A stretch of 64,000 nt of DNA, from positions 204,730,240 to 204,794,239 of the forward strand of contig OW240912.1 of the NCBI GenBank assembly GCA_933207985.1. The letters are read 5' to 3'. This stretch comes from Pelobates cultripes. Lineage: Eukaryota; Chordata; Amphibia; Anura; Pelobatidae. The notes beneath the pieces were generated by a model. It did not search any database, was not told where the DNA came from, and was given only the letters and a program-made list of their open reading frames with translations. Numbering within the stretch: position 1 is the first letter of the stretch; each line of letters begins with the position of its first letter. Shown here piece after piece: positions 1 to 11,139 of this stretch. The position numbers were made by a program, and so were the translations under genes.

Positions 1-2
1 AA

Positions 3-389
3 ATGAATTCCCAAGTTTATCAAGACATTTTGCAGGAGAACTTAAGGCCATCTGTCTACCAGCTGAAGCTCAACAGAAGATGGGTGTTGCAACAGGACAA
101 TGACCCAAAGCATAGAAGTAAATCAACAACAGAATGGCTTAAACAGAAGAAAATACGCCTTCTGAAGTGGCCCAGTCAGAGTCCTGACCTCAACCCGATT
201 GAGATGCTGTGGCATGACCTCAAGAAAGCGATTCACACCAGACATCCCAAGAATATTGCTGAACTGAAACAGTTCTGTAAAGAGGAATGGTCAAGAATTA
301 CTCCTGACCGTTGTGCACGTCTGATCTGCAACTACAGGAAATGTTTGGTTGAAGTTATTGCTGCCAAAGGAGGTTCAACCAGTTATTAA
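3..389 (+). CDS. Tc1-type transposase, C-terminal part (partial)
   Basis: The frame codes for the last ~128 residues of a Tc1/mariner transposase, the enzyme that cuts and pastes its own element at TA sites. The second catalytic aspartate is seen in QQDNDPKH. The catalytic glutamate is in [11 protein letters not shown], with 34 residues between them, which gives the DD34E signature of classical Tc1 elements. The frame ends with AAKGGSTSY and a TAA stop, a normal family C-terminus. The first methionine shown is internal, and the true start is left of the window. The visible frame is open, but it cannot be judged functional without the 5' half. Confidence 0.85.
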   Translation: MNSQVYQDILQENLRPSVYQLKLNRRWVLQQDNDPKHRSKSTTEWLKQKKIRLLKWPSQSPDLNPIEMLWHDLKKAIHTRHPKNIAELKQFCKEEWSRITPDRCARLICNYRKCLVEVIAAKGGSTSY

Positions 390-520
390 ATCCAAGGGTT
401 CACATACTTTTTCCACCTGCACTGTGAATGTTTACATGGTGTGTTCAATAAAAACATGGCAACATTTCATTCTTTGTGTGTTATTAGTTTAAGCAGACTG
501 TGATTGTCTATTGTTGTGAC

Positions 521-742
521 TTAGATTATTATTATTATTATTATTATTATATTTATAGAGCGCCGTCAAATTCTGCAGCGCTTTACAATGGGTGGACGAA
601 CAGACATGTATTTGTAACCAGACAGGTTGGACACACAGGAACAGAGGGGTTGAGGGCCCTGCTCAATGAGCTTACATGCTAGAGGGAGTGGGGTAAAATG
701 ACACAAAAAGGTAAGGATAGTATTAGACTAATTACAGTTTCA
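521..742 (+). repeat. ATT-rich interspersed repeat nested in the Tc1 element
   Basis: An (ATT)n run is followed by a conserved block reading like ATTTATAGAGCGCCGTC..GCAGCGCTTTACAATGGG. The same block recurs at 16056-16130. It interrupts the 3' untranslated region of the Tc1 copy. TTAGA occurs at both borders (521-525 and 723-727), which may be the target duplication. The repeat family is common in frog genomes, but I cannot name it securely. Confidence 0.6.
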
Positions 743-829
743 GAAGAGGATCAGATCACATTTTATGACCAATTTGTGCAGAAATCCATATCATTCCAAA
801 GGGTTCACATACCTTTTCTTGCAACTGTA

Positions 830-1528
830 TATTGTAGCTTTTTATTACGAAACTAAAGGATGAAAATTAATTTGCTATCCTGATGAAAACTAATGAATCT
901 GAAAAGTTTCGGATCAATTTGTTCAAAAATGTTTTGCTTTTGGTAGGTAATTTTTTTTGGTTAAATCTGAATGGATGTATACTAAATAACCATACATGTA
1001 AAAAACTAGAATTTGGGATGCACTCACATGTATTCCACAAAGTGTATACCGTAAGTATTTACATATATAAGAGTTCACAGAAAAACACTGAACTAATATT
1101 TTCCTGGTACTCCATGATCTGTTTAAATCTTTGGAATTACCCATAAATTAAAGCAGCAGTGGGCTATAAAATAGTTCAATTGGAAGCAGTAGAGCATACA
1201 TTATACATTATAAATCCAATGAATTATGCAATTTCTTGCTTTGAACTAAGAACCATGGGTCTCTTCTGATTACCTTTAGTATTACATGAGTCTATTTGAA
1301 TTAATTTAGAGACAAATATACATACTAAATGCTTTAACAACACCACAAACCTTTCCCCTAACTCTTCATAAGAATGGATAAACAAATAAAAATGTCAGGA
1401 AACTATTTGTGGGTCAAGGTTTCGATCATTGTAAAGTGCTTTATGTTAAGAGAGCTGAAATCCCCCACTTAATAATGCTAGTATACATGCATGATAACTT
1501 CAGCACAGGTATGTAGAATCTTACTTAC
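830..1528 (-). other. col16a1: Intron sequence, no gene seen
   Basis: AT-rich sequence downstream, on the minus strand, of the last visible TSPN exon. I see no exon that continues the type XVI linker here. The overlapping short open frames on both strands at 883-1146 show no family features. Confidence 0.5.
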
Positions 1529-1609
1529 TCCAGCTGGTAGGATCTCACAACATCCTTCCTGCATTGCCATTAGGGGATCACAGTATAAAAGGAATTTCTG
1601 AATATCAAT
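1529..1609 (-). CDS. col16a1: col16a1 exon: end of TSPN domain
   Basis: This 81-nt exon (27 codons) lies between a CTTCCAG acceptor and a GTAAGTAAG donor, phase 0 at both ends. It ends LYCDPLMAMQEGCCEILPAG, the cysteine-rich close of the domain in type XVI collagen. The cysteine in LYCDP probably pairs with the HIDC cysteine of the preceding exon, as in related TSPN domains (inference). It is too short to stand out as an open reading frame. Confidence 0.9.
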
Positions 1610-1720
1610 CTGGAAGAAAAGGAGGAAGTGATATATATACCTGGATTTAAATTATTTGAGATGCTAAGAAGCTCTCCATGAAATCTTTCAATATTTTAAA
1701 CAGATCTTAGGTGAACTTAC

Positions 1721-1996
1721 ATGTACTGGGGAACCATTTACTGTGTTTAACCCGATGAAGGTATGTCCATCCATGGCCAGGGGGGCCCTTGGCTCGATGG
1801 GTTTGAAGGAGATGAAGCTGCAGTCAATGTGAATAGATGCCATTTTTTCTTGAACGCTAAGCACAATCTTGTGCCATCCATTGTCAAACAGGGAGTACAA
1901 GCCCTGTCCAGCAAACGTGCTGCCTACATATTCTTTATCTTGTCCTCTGGCTTGGAGTGACACTGTACGATCCTTACCATTGACACCTATAGAGAT
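1721..1996 (-). CDS. col16a1: col16a1 exon: core of TSPN domain
   Basis: This 276-nt exon (92 codons) lies between a TTGCCCAG acceptor and a GTAAGTTC donor, phase 0 at both ends. It begins ISIGVNGKDRTVSLQARGQ and includes LFDNGWHKIVLSV and HIDC, hallmarks of the laminin-G-like jelly roll of FACIT collagens. It ends NGSPVH. It is the longest coding exon in the window. The frame stays open upstream into the intron, so the exon border was taken from the splice site and from continuity with the GYPQ that ends the preceding exon. Confidence 0.92.
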
Positions 1997-2515
1997 CTGG
2001 GCAAAGCAAACAAGATGGAGGATATATGTCAATGACTAGAATGAAATTAATTATCCATGAAATTATATGTAAAACCAAGCCTTTCATAAAAAGAAAACAA
2101 GGAAATGATGGGATGGAAGGTTGTAAGTTATCATCAAGAGACATAATTTAATGAATAAACAATATCTGTAATCAGACTCAACCAGTAATGCAAAACTTGG
2201 ACTATGGAGTGTGGACTGTATCTTAAAAAGTAATACCAGCACATTGCTTGCATCACTTTAGAACAAATAAAGGATTCAACTTAACAATGTGCTGTAGGTT
2301 ATATTATCGAATAGTTTACAAACTCGGTTGTATGGGTGATGTTGCGAGTGATAATACCAATGTTGTGTGTGGTGAAGTTGATGATGCTATTGAATATGCA
2401 GATTACTGTACTTAACTAATTCTGCTTATTGATTATTTAAAAAATCATTACAGCACTAAAACAACCTTATTCAAGTCACGCAAATGTCAGAGATGATGTG
2501 GTGGAGTATAGGTAC

Positions 2516-2639
2516 CTGTGGGTATCCTAGGTGATCACTGATTTGAAATAGATACCAATCTTCATCTGTTGTCTGTTTCTTTAGCAGCAAGGTCACCACA
2601 AGAGTAAACTGATCAGGAAAACCATGAGGGAATACCTGT
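2516..2639 (-). CDS. col16a1: col16a1 exon: TSPN domain
   Basis: This 124-nt exon carries VFPHGFPDQFTLVVTLLLKK followed by WYLFQISDHLGYPQ, and its donor is GTACCTAT. Two AG acceptors lie 4 nt apart. The upstream one (exon starting ACAGG) was chosen because only it restores the frame with the TC left by the preceding exon, giving STSQVFP. The hydrophobic VVTLLLKK strand is typical of TSPN domains (LPEEF..-type segment). Confidence 0.92.
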
Positions 2640-5176
2640 CTGATATTTAAAATAATATACATCAAACAGAGATAGCATTCGTTCCTTTTATAAGAAACCA
2701 TTATCTTCATACTGCAGTGATTAACCTAGAGTAAATATGTGGGATATTTCTTTTTGTGTTCTGAAAAGTGGGGTTTTAATTACATCATTAATGTGATTAC
2801 ATTTATTAAAGTGACAATTTTTGTCATAGTAAATTCAGTTCAAAAGACCTCCAAATTTAGAGTTTTGAAAATAAAAGGAAAGATAACAATTTGCTGTTTG
2901 AAAAAGAGTTTAAAAAATTATAAATCCATTATTTTGTGAAAATATGTAATATATTCAAAATTATTGTTAGTGCTCAAATGATGCAACAGATGAAACAAAC
3001 CCATCATATTTAAAAGATTGCAACATTTGCTGAAAATTACAAATAAAAGTGTCAACAACGCATTAATAAATCTCCCCCAATGTTCTAAAAGTTGTGCAAT
3101 CTCTATGGAAAACAATGTAACGATCCCCCCAAAATGGTCTTGATGAGTAATCCACATTTCATTAGTGTATTTTTTTTTTTTTTTGCAATTTTGCATTAGT
3201 ACTAAGTAAGTTATTTTTATTTTTATAACTATTATTTTTATGTGGTTGAACTTTCATGCTAAAGTCAGCACCTTGCCAGGCTGATTAAATCCATAAGGTC
3301 AAAACCACAGTCGAAAGCTGGTTTCTGGTCACTGTTCCTTTTCGATGATAGCCCTGGCGTGGTTTTAGAAAAAGCTGTGTTTAAAACAGCATCTATTTCT
3401 AAGGGTATCTGTAGAAATGCAGTATGACATCTTAACACGGTGCCTATCTGTGTTCATTCATTTGCATGCCAGGCTGGTAGTTGTGGAAACATGATTTTTC
3501 AAGTTTCTGTGCCTAAGGAGGACTTATCAAAGTACAGCCTGAGATATGCAAATGATGCGTAACAGTAACTTTTCTATATTTTATTTCAATAAACCATATG
3601 CCTTTATGTATTTAATAAATTATTTAAATTGTTCAACCCCCTCTGTGTTTTTTTGACCCTGCTCATTGAAAATGTCAACCTTGGGTCTAGCATGATTCAG
3701 AGAAGACAAAGCAGGTTATATTGAAAAGTGCAAGGATAGCTGGTGGTTTCATCACTGCTCAGAGAATAACTAATTACATTTGGAATCCTTCTCTTGAGCC
3801 AAGACAGGACTTGGCACTACATCGACCTCCTGCCTCTGGTGGATTCTATAATTTAATGCAGGCTCCTCTGGCCATGAAAGAGTTGATCATGAGTGGCTGT
3901 TACTCCTGATTTGACATGTAACAAAGTCTTTGAACAGTACCCCAGATCAAGCTTGATTCTCTGAGTAAATAAAAACCAAGAAAGAATGTCTTCTAGTTTC
4001 ATGCTTTAGTTCCCCCATGAGCCCTGAAATAACTCTAAAACTATAGAGCCAAAAACACAATGTCAATGTTACTGAAACTAGATGAAGCATCAAATAGTGG
4101 GCGATATTAAGCTGCAGCTTAATTCTCATAGAACATATTGATTTAATATAGAAAATATTGATTTCTTGATGTCACAAAATATAAATGGAATTTCATTTTT
4201 TCATTGATAATATGTATTACAAAATAATCCTAACTCTATATTACGGTGCAACCACTACAGTGGCTCTTATCTGCTATCACGTGTTGTTTAATATATCAAT
4301 ATTCTTTCGACTGCCTTTTAATAGCAGCATGGCACACAATCCAACGTTAAAATTAAAAAGAAAATATTTATTAATAATTTTTAATCATTTTCTACTAAAT
4401 CCTATAAAAAATGCCACCCCTTAAGGACCATTTATATTTTATTCCATCCTTAAATGCATCCAAAATAATTATGATACAAGATCTTTAAAGTCTAGATTAT
4501 TAAACACATTTATATCGACTTTGATCCTTAATGCATAAACTAGAAAACAAATGACATCCTCCTCTGGCACATACTAGGGATGAGAACAGAGTTACAATTG
4601 ATATAAACGCAACAATTAGAGAAGGAAAACTAAAGCTGTATTTTGATTGCCATTAAACAGTTTCTTGGTGGAGATATGTGTGATCTCATCTCCCTCTTGC
4701 ATGCTGATGTCATAACTGGACCACTAGAAAACAGAAGGCTATTTTACAAATCTTGCCTGACTCTCTCTTTCTACCACCCCAGCCACGCAGGCCTTTCTGG
4801 GAGAAGTGCCAACAAAAAGAAGAAGAAGAAAAAAAAAGAAGACGCTTGCAGCTCTGTGTTGCATAATTGGTTGGACGGGTGCCCAGGATGATTATGTGCC
4901 TGAGGCTCACTTTCCAGGATTAGAAAGGGTTTACGAGTCTTTCAAATAGCTTCCTTAAGGGTATTCTCCTTAACAACATCAGTAACGAGAGGGACACATC
5001 ATTCAGAATGGCAGCAGTAGGAAGTTATTATTAAAATCTCCTAATGTAGAGTGGTTCCGAGTCTGCCCAATATCATAATTGCTCTAGAACGTGTGTATAT
5101 TATGACCAACCCATTTGTTGCCATGGCTTTATATCAGGCATTGAAAATATTTGAAACTTATTAACTCTGGACTTAC

Positions 5177-5294
5177 GAAGTTGACTCCACCAGCCGAGCA
5201 CCTCCTAGTCTCATGATAATGGGCCCTTTGGGGTTCTTAATCTTTTTCACTGAGCTCATTTTCTGTAGGGAGAATCTGCGAATCAGGTTGAATC
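5177..5294 (-). CDS. col16a1: col16a1 exon: start of TSPN domain
   Basis: This 118-nt exon lies between a TATCCAG acceptor and a GTAAGTCC donor. It enters in phase 1 (first bases GA complete a glycine codon) and leaves in phase 2. It encodes GFNLIRRFSLQKM and then KKIKNPKGPIIMRLGGARL. It corresponds to the first strands of the domain, just after the variable N-terminus. The upstream exon must end in a single G. I found only a weak candidate, described in the findings. Confidence 0.9.
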
Positions 5295-7647
5295 CTGGAT
5301 AGGAAGCAAGACAGACATAGAGATAGTGAATACTAAGTAAGGTCCAATTTGTCAATAAATGAGATCCTGTATCATTTTCCAAGATTAATACTGATGAATA
5401 TGAACATAACAGTTCTGTTTTATTTTTTTACATGTGAATCTTAACAGACTTTTAGCTGTTTTCTTTCTTCTAATTCCGCAGAATGAGAATGTATCTTGCA
5501 AGTATTCTCACCTGATACTAACGCATGTTTACAGGGCATCCTTGTCAAAATAATTCAGCAGAAATGTAGTCCTCATGTGAACTTTCACCCAGTGCTGTTA
5601 CCCCAGGATATATATTTGTCATGCTGTCTGCTTCTAGAGTAGTCATATACATATGAATGCAAATGATATATTTTCTACATGTGAAACAATACTACTATTT
5701 ATTTGAAACAAATTATTTTTATATCTGTATTGAAGTACAAACCTAATGCATGGCTATTTATATTCCCTAATGCTATTATTTATTGTAATTGCCAATATTA
5801 ATAATGAGCTTATAATAATAATTCTGAGTGTCAAGCAAGCATTTGTCAAGGAAACCTCTGCTTATTTATTCTGATTTAATCCTCTTTTAGGCAAGTTTAA
5901 ATATTGAACAATGAACATGTTTTTTCTTTAACATTCCAGTGGCAAGCCTATATAAGATCAAGCTATAAAAATAAATGTCAGATAAAAAAATATAACAACA
6001 TATACTGCCAAAACAACACATTTTCCTTGCCATATAAAGTTATCAGATTGGTGTTACTTCCTGTACTGGACAGAAGTCCCTGCAGAAGCTGCAAAGCCTA
6101 GTGATTTGCAACAAATATAGTAAATTCACATGTATCTTTCTTTTATATAGAGATGTATGTGAACACAAGCAGAAGAATGTTTATGTTGTTTCACATGTTA
6201 ATATTAACTTCCACTAGTATCAAGAGCTGTGCCCAGTGGCATAAACCTGCTCAGATAATTATCTGTGGAAGATAAAAATAATAAAACAGCAAACAGGAAA
6301 AAGAAAGTCCAGGCACCTGATGCTCAAATAGACATATTTATTTGGAACACAGTTTCCAGCCCGTTTTAACTGAATGCGTTTTTCTCAAGCTTCAAAAATA
6401 CCCATTTGTGTCCAAATGTTGGAATGCCTGGACCTTCTTTTTCCTGTTTGCTTACTAGTGTTGGGGATTTGTGCAAGGCCCTAGTCTGGTAGGACCCGTT
6501 TTTGCTCTGTGGAATAAGTGCAGTCCCTTGTACATGGATTGTGGAATATAAAAATACAATCATAAGAGAGGCTGCAGGCTGAGATTAATAATGTCACTTA
6601 CTGAAGATTACTCTCCTTTGCAATAATACACAGATCACAATGTGTCTTCTTCTTCCAGACAACAATAAATGATCTGGTGTGAATCCCACCGAGGATTTGC
6701 ACAAGAAGCACAAAATAAAGCATGCAACATAATAAATATAAAATAAAAGAACTGAAGAAAGGAGACGTGGAAAGATATAAAACTGTGATGTAAATGTTTT
6801 CGTAAAAATATTAGATATTAACTTGTGTAGTATTCAATAAATACAGAAAAAAATAAGACATGCCAAAAGAAGAGTGCAGTTTTTACATACATTTAATATG
6901 ATTAATGGCCATTCTCAGGGCCTACATACCTGTTCTGTTTGCGTTTGTTTCTCCTGTGTTTGGTCCTTCATTCTGTAAGCTCGGACATAGATTTTCTGTG
7001 GAATGGATTGTTGATGTATTAAGCACTCAGTATAATATGGAATCTCTTAGTGAGACACACAAAAGTGATATACATTGTGCATGATATGCATTGTGCACAC
7101 CAAATATATGAATACATTAACCAACTCAAATTTAGCATGTATACATCATCAGGGTTATGCTTCCACATTTACAAGCAGCAGACGAGAGGAAGCCAGACTG
7201 GGACATGGAGAACTCAACTTCTGTTTTATGTTTAATGATTGAAAACTGTTTAATATGTGTAGAAGTGTAAGGAAGTGGGCTCTTAGACCATTCATTAACA
7301 TGCAGTGGTTGTGGTGCCTGGAAAGTTCCTTCAAGCAATGATACGAAAAAGAGAATATTCCAATGTTGATGTTTTTACTGGTAAATATTATGCTTTAACA
7401 CTGCGTATTTCCCAGGTGATCTTCCATTCACAGAGCTGAACATAAGCTACAGTGCATGTTATCCATATTGCCTGATGCACTTATGAGTGCTCACTTTACT
7501 CTGTTTTGTGAGATTTTCTCCAGTTTCACTAACATAACACCAAGGATGGGAGGACATGGTATTATGTAAGCAAAAGCCAGCTGAATTTTGAATGGTTCAT
7601 TGGCATTACACGTGGAGCTGCAGATCGGAAAATTTAATAATTACTCT
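5295..7647 (-). other. Upstream intron or 5' region of the minus-strand segment
   Basis: AT-rich sequence with no secure gene. The signal-peptide exon of col16a1 should lie upstream of 5294 on the minus strand, here or further on. Weak candidates are at 5512-5540 and 6602-6723. The open frame at 6366-6563 shows no family features. Confidence 0.4.
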
Positions 7648-8123
7648 TTAAAGGACCACTGTAGGCAGCACAGCTTAATGAAGTGGTCTGGGTGCCAGGT
7701 CCAGCTAGGGTTAACCCTTTTTTTTTTTATAAACATAGCAGTTTCAGAGAAACTGCTATGTTTATAATATGGTTAATCCAGCCTCCAGTGGCTGTCTCTT
7801 GACAGCCGCTAGAGGCGCTTGCGTGCTTCTCACTGTGAAAATCACAGTGAGAAGACGCCAGCGTCCATAGGAAAGCATTGTGAATGCTTTCCTATGGACT
7901 GGCTGAATGTGCGCGCAGCTCCTGCCGCGCATGCGCATTCAGCCGAAGAGGAGGAGAAGAGGGAGGAGAGCTCCCCGCCCGGTGCTGGAAAAAGAGGTAA
8001 GTTTAACCCCTTTCCTCTCCATCCAGCCCGGCGGGAAGGGGACCCTGAGGGTGGGGGCACCCTCAGGGCACTTTAGTGCCAGGAAAACGAGTATGTTTTT
8101 CTGGCACTATAGTGGTCCTTTAA
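7648..8123. mobile_element. TTAA-flanked miniature transposon (full form)
   Basis: A 476-bp non-autonomous element with ends TTAAAGGACCACT and AGTGGTCCTTTAA, so terminal inverted repeats with TTAA at both borders, the target used by piggyBac and Kolobok transposons. Inside is a perfect short hairpin (ATAAACATAGCAGTTTC with its complement), a G+C-rich core, and CCTGAGGGTGGGGGCACCCTCAGG near the right end. Open frames across the core are incidental. An internally deleted copy lies at 63717-63910. Confidence 0.8.
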
Positions 8124-9334
8124 CAATACGTACAAACATTACGTACTACAGAGAATTTCATGCTTTATACAAATACTATTTAATAGCACCACTTCTATAA
8201 ACAAAGACGACTTTACAAAAACCACAAAGGATTAGTGTCACGGGTTTTCCTCATCTCTGCAGACTGCCAGGCAAGGCTGCCCTATTGGGAGGTGTTCTGT
8301 GTTAAACTGTGTTCCAGTCAGATTCACTACCCTGTGAACTACTGCAGTTTGACATCTGTCCCTCTCGTTTGCAATTTAGCCTGCATCTCTGAGGGGGTGG
8401 ACTACTGCTGACCCACCTGCAACTATTTCCTCATCTCTGTCTCATTTACTGGCCTATAAGCACTGCCTCTCATCAGCTTTAGGGTCCGTTTGTTGTTACC
8501 GATTCTGGAAGCGTTTACCTACGCCTGAATTTTGATTTTGTATATCTATTTATGGACTGTTGTTTATGCATGCTTTTTCTTGTACTCTGAATTTGGATTT
8601 CCCCTTTTCTAAACTGTGCTTCTGGGTCTGCCCCCTGCACAGCCCCCATTAACACATTCACTCTACAGGTGATTTATCTAACTAGTCACTGTGGGGTGTG
8701 ATATTTTGCAAGGGTAAGCACTCTGGATTTTAACCGCAGGTAAACCCTCACATTTAGCTCCCATCATATCCAGTTTTAGTCATTTAGAAAATGGTATACT
8801 TTTACATTTCAACAATTCTAAACTTTTCTTTATATGATTGCAGATGGGTTGCGTGCTGCTTGGATGCTTGTAGACACACATTTTACTTCAAGTACAAATA
8901 TTTAACTTTGATACAAACTTCAAACAACTTTAAACGCTGGCGCCTATTCAATATTCTGTAAAGCTTCCTTGCTTTGGGAGATTAACAACATTAAGATAAA
9001 TTGACAACATTACCATACACGTGTACACTTGATTGGTCTCCAGAACACTTAGAACATCATTGTGTATAAAGCTACAATACCCAGCAGGACATTGATTCAT
9101 TTATATTCTTTACTCAATACCGTATGGATCAGTCGGAGCTGAGGCTTGATGTATATTTACTGAAGCAGTTCCATCATTTCCAACCTGCTGCATTATTCTT
9201 GTCAATAATGGGGAATAGTGTGTCCACAGTGACTACCCTTGACCCCCATGACTGATGTTTGGGCCACAATAACTGTTTCTTGTTTTTATAGTGGTGACTA
9301 TTTTTTTTGGCCTCTCTTGTCTCTGCTCTCCCAT
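8124..9334. other. Intergenic or intronic, unclassified repeat-like tract
   Basis: A stretch starting GTGTCACGGG (about 8236) is richer in C and T than its flanks and could be an old repeat. I see no coding features. From about 8760 the sequence is plain AT-rich DNA. Confidence 0.35.
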
Positions 9335-9778
9335 TTAAAGCAGCACTGTCACACCAAACTTACTTTTCTCATATTGTTATATTCCTATTCTTCTCTTCCT
9401 CTCTCAGAATCTGCTCCTCTTTTCTTTATATCTGATCTAGTTTACTCTAATACATAAGACAAGGTAGGGACTACTTTTTCCTATGTTTTTCCTGTGCCTG
9501 ACAGTCTCTGACACAAGGAGGAGACTAAGTCAGCTCCATTTCCTGGGTCATGGAGAAGGGTCAGTACTTTCTTTGACACAGGAAATGCTTAAGCTTAAGA
9601 CTTAAGCTTATCCTTGAATGTCAGATGTGGGAAAAACACACAAGACAAAGTAGTTTCTAATTTGTCTTATGTTTAAAGAAAACTATATCAGAAAGGAAGA
9701 AAAGAACAGATTCTGAGAGAAGAAGAGAAAAGGAAACAATAGGAGAAAGGTAAGTTTGGCGTGACAGTGCCGCTTTAA
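9335..9778. mobile_element. TTAA-flanked foldback miniature transposon
   Basis: A 444-bp element. Its left end TTAAAGCAGCACTGTCACAC is matched by the reverse complement of the right end (TTAAAGCGGCACTGTCACGC). The arms continue to pair inward past the ACTTAC and AGAATCTG..CTCTTTTC stretches, so most of the element can fold on itself. It is flanked by TTAA. It has no coding capacity, and the short frames across it are incidental. Confidence 0.8.
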
Positions 9779-10042
9779 GTTATGTTGGTGGCCCGAGTGT
9801 TCAGTGACTAAAACATGAAGGAGCAGAGTAGAGGTGAAATCTCTCTGTGATTAGTCTGCAGGTATTATTAGTGAATTTAGTGAGGTGGGATCTCTCTGTA
9901 ATTAGTGCATCAGAGAACCTATCTCCCATTTAATGTTCTGAAATAGGGTTAGAGCTGAGTGCTATGAGTATATGAGGGGCTAAACTTTTGCTGAACTCTG
10001 ATGCTGAAAATTAACCAAGAGTTTCCCATGTGCTGCTGTGCA

Positions 10043-10142
10043 NNNNNNNNNNNNNNNNNNNNNNNNNNNNNNNNNNNNNNNNNNNNNNNNNNNNNNNNNN
10101 NNNNNNNNNNNNNNNNNNNNNNNNNNNNNNNNNNNNNNNNNN
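10043..10142. other. Assembly gap of exactly 100 N
   Basis: A run of 100 N, the length conventionally used for a scaffold join of unknown size. A pyrimidine-rich microsatellite and a ~110-bp satellite start directly to its right. The col16a1 coding strand flips across this gap. Confidence 0.97.
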
Positions 10143-10240
10143 TCCTTCCTTTCCTTTCTTTCTCTTTTTCCTTCTTCCCTCCTTCTTTTTTCTTTTCCTC
10201 CTCCTTTCTTTGATTTTTTTTTACCTTTCCTTTAGATAGC
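10143..10240. repeat. Polypyrimidine (CCTT/CTTT) microsatellite at the contig end
   Basis: A nearly pure C/T tract with irregular CCTT and CTTT units. Frames across it and the gap are artefacts of composition. Confidence 0.85.
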
Positions 10241-10244
10241 ATAG

Positions 10245-10660
10245 CACTAGATAATATATAATTGTGTATAGTTTTCTGCAGGTCTGTCAGTGCTCTTTAC
10301 TACTTAACATAGCACTGGTTAATTATACTGAGTCCAATGTACTTCTGTGATTAACCTCCATTTATTTAGAAATTTGTATATTATTATTGCAGGTCTATCA
10401 ATACTCTTTAATCCTTAACACAGCACTGGAAAATTATACTGAGTCCAGTGTTTTTATGTGGTTAGCCTGTGCTTGTTAATAGATTGTATATAGTTTCTGC
10501 AGGACTGTTAATGCTCCTTAATCCTTAACATAACATTGAATAATTATACTAGTCCAGTATTCTTATGAAGTTAGCCTACTTTTATTAATGGTTTGCATAT
10601 AATTTTTACAGATCTACCAATGCTCCTTAATTCACTTTTTGAACTCTTCACTGTTTCAAA
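10245..10660. repeat. ~110-bp tandem satellite, four diverged copies
   Basis: The block TGCAGG(T/A)CTGT..CTTTA..CTTAACA recurs at 10277, 10388, 10498 and 10607, giving periods of 111, 110 and 109 bp. The shared parts include GCACTGG..AATTATACTGAGTCCA and GTTAGCCT. The copies differ by substitutions and small indels. The array abuts the assembly gap, so more copies may be missing from the assembly. Confidence 0.85.
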
Positions 10661-10883
10661 TCCAGTACAGAGGTTCAAATACAGGGATTGTGCATATATT
10701 ACAGAGATAGATTTACTTATCTTTTCCGGTTATTTGCCAGGCGTTCTTCCCTTCCAATCTTGTTCCTTCCCTTAGCTTAACTCCTCCACATATCCCCCTC
10801 TCATTCTTCATAGAAAATAACGCACTCACAATAAGTGCCCTCAGAAATGAGCTTCAGCTTCATCTCAAAGGACCGCTAGCCTT

Positions 10884-10963
10884 TTCTTCGCTGAGGGTTC
10901 TTTCAGTGCCTGAGCTGACAGCGTTCTTCGCTGAGGGTTCTTTCATTGCCTGAGCTGATGGCG
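10884..10963. repeat. 40-bp tandem duplication
   Basis: Two adjacent 40-bp units start TTCTTCGCTGAGGGTTCTTT and differ at a few positions. The G+C-rich tract that follows (CGTCTCTGACGTCAACGTGACTACGTCA) contains CRE-like TGACGTCA, but nothing else suggests a promoter. Confidence 0.8.
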
Positions 10964-11139
10964 GTCCACGTGTGCCGCAATGATCGTAGGCCTCGCCACC
11001 TCATAGCCCCGTCTCTGACGTCAACGTGACTACGTCATATGTCCACACCACACAGACACATTATCGGATGTTTTATATATATATTAGATGGTATATATTA
11101 GAAATTGTGGAATTTTGGCATTGATTTTGAAAATATGAC

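Larger units (their letters stand above)
1..827 (+). mobile_element. Tc1-like (DD34E) DNA transposon, 3' part
   Basis: This is the 3' portion of a Tc1/mariner element whose 5' part lies outside the window. It holds the end of a transposase frame (3-389), a 3' untranslated stretch with a polyadenylation-like AATAAA near 449, and a terminal inverted repeat ending in TTCTTGCAACTG at 827, followed by the TA target dinucleotide at 828-829. The non-coding part is interrupted by a second repeat at about 521-742. In the genome it sits in an intron of the minus-strand col16a1 segment. Confidence 0.85.
1529..5294 (-). other. col16a1: col16a1 N-terminal segment (TSPN domain), four exons
   Basis: This is a gene-level entry. 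The exons, in coding order, are 5294-5177, 2639-2516, 1996-1721 and 1609-1529 (599 nt). They join in frame with intron phases 2, 0 and 0, and encode about 200 residues of the thrombospondin-N/laminin-G-like (TSPN or PARP) domain at the N-terminus of FACIT collagens. Characteristic segments are GFNLI, the KNPKGPIIMRLGGA strand, LFDNGWHKIVLSV and the C-terminal GCCEILPAG. As I recall human COL16A1, the match runs continuously through all four exons and is clearly better than to types IX, XIX, XXI or XXII. The protein is a secreted extracellular-matrix molecule. The collagenous exons of the same gene are on the opposite strand beyond the assembly gap (27562-63330). Confidence 0.9.

Noticed and set aside
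1763..1960. Plus-strand frame opposite the TSPN exon
   Set aside because: It is the antisense shadow of the col16a1 exon at 1996-1721.
1529..5294. Possibility that the minus-strand TSPN exons belong to a different FACIT gene (types IX, XIX, XXI, XXII)
   Set aside because: The KNPKGP..RLG strand, TLLLKK..WYLFQ, the ARGQD run and GCCEILPAG follow type XVI as I recall it. The other FACIT chains diverge in these segments.
10998..11040. CRE-like TGACGTCA tract as a promoter
   Set aside because: No TATA, transcription start or first exon can be tied to it. A single palindromic octamer in repeat-like DNA is weak evidence.
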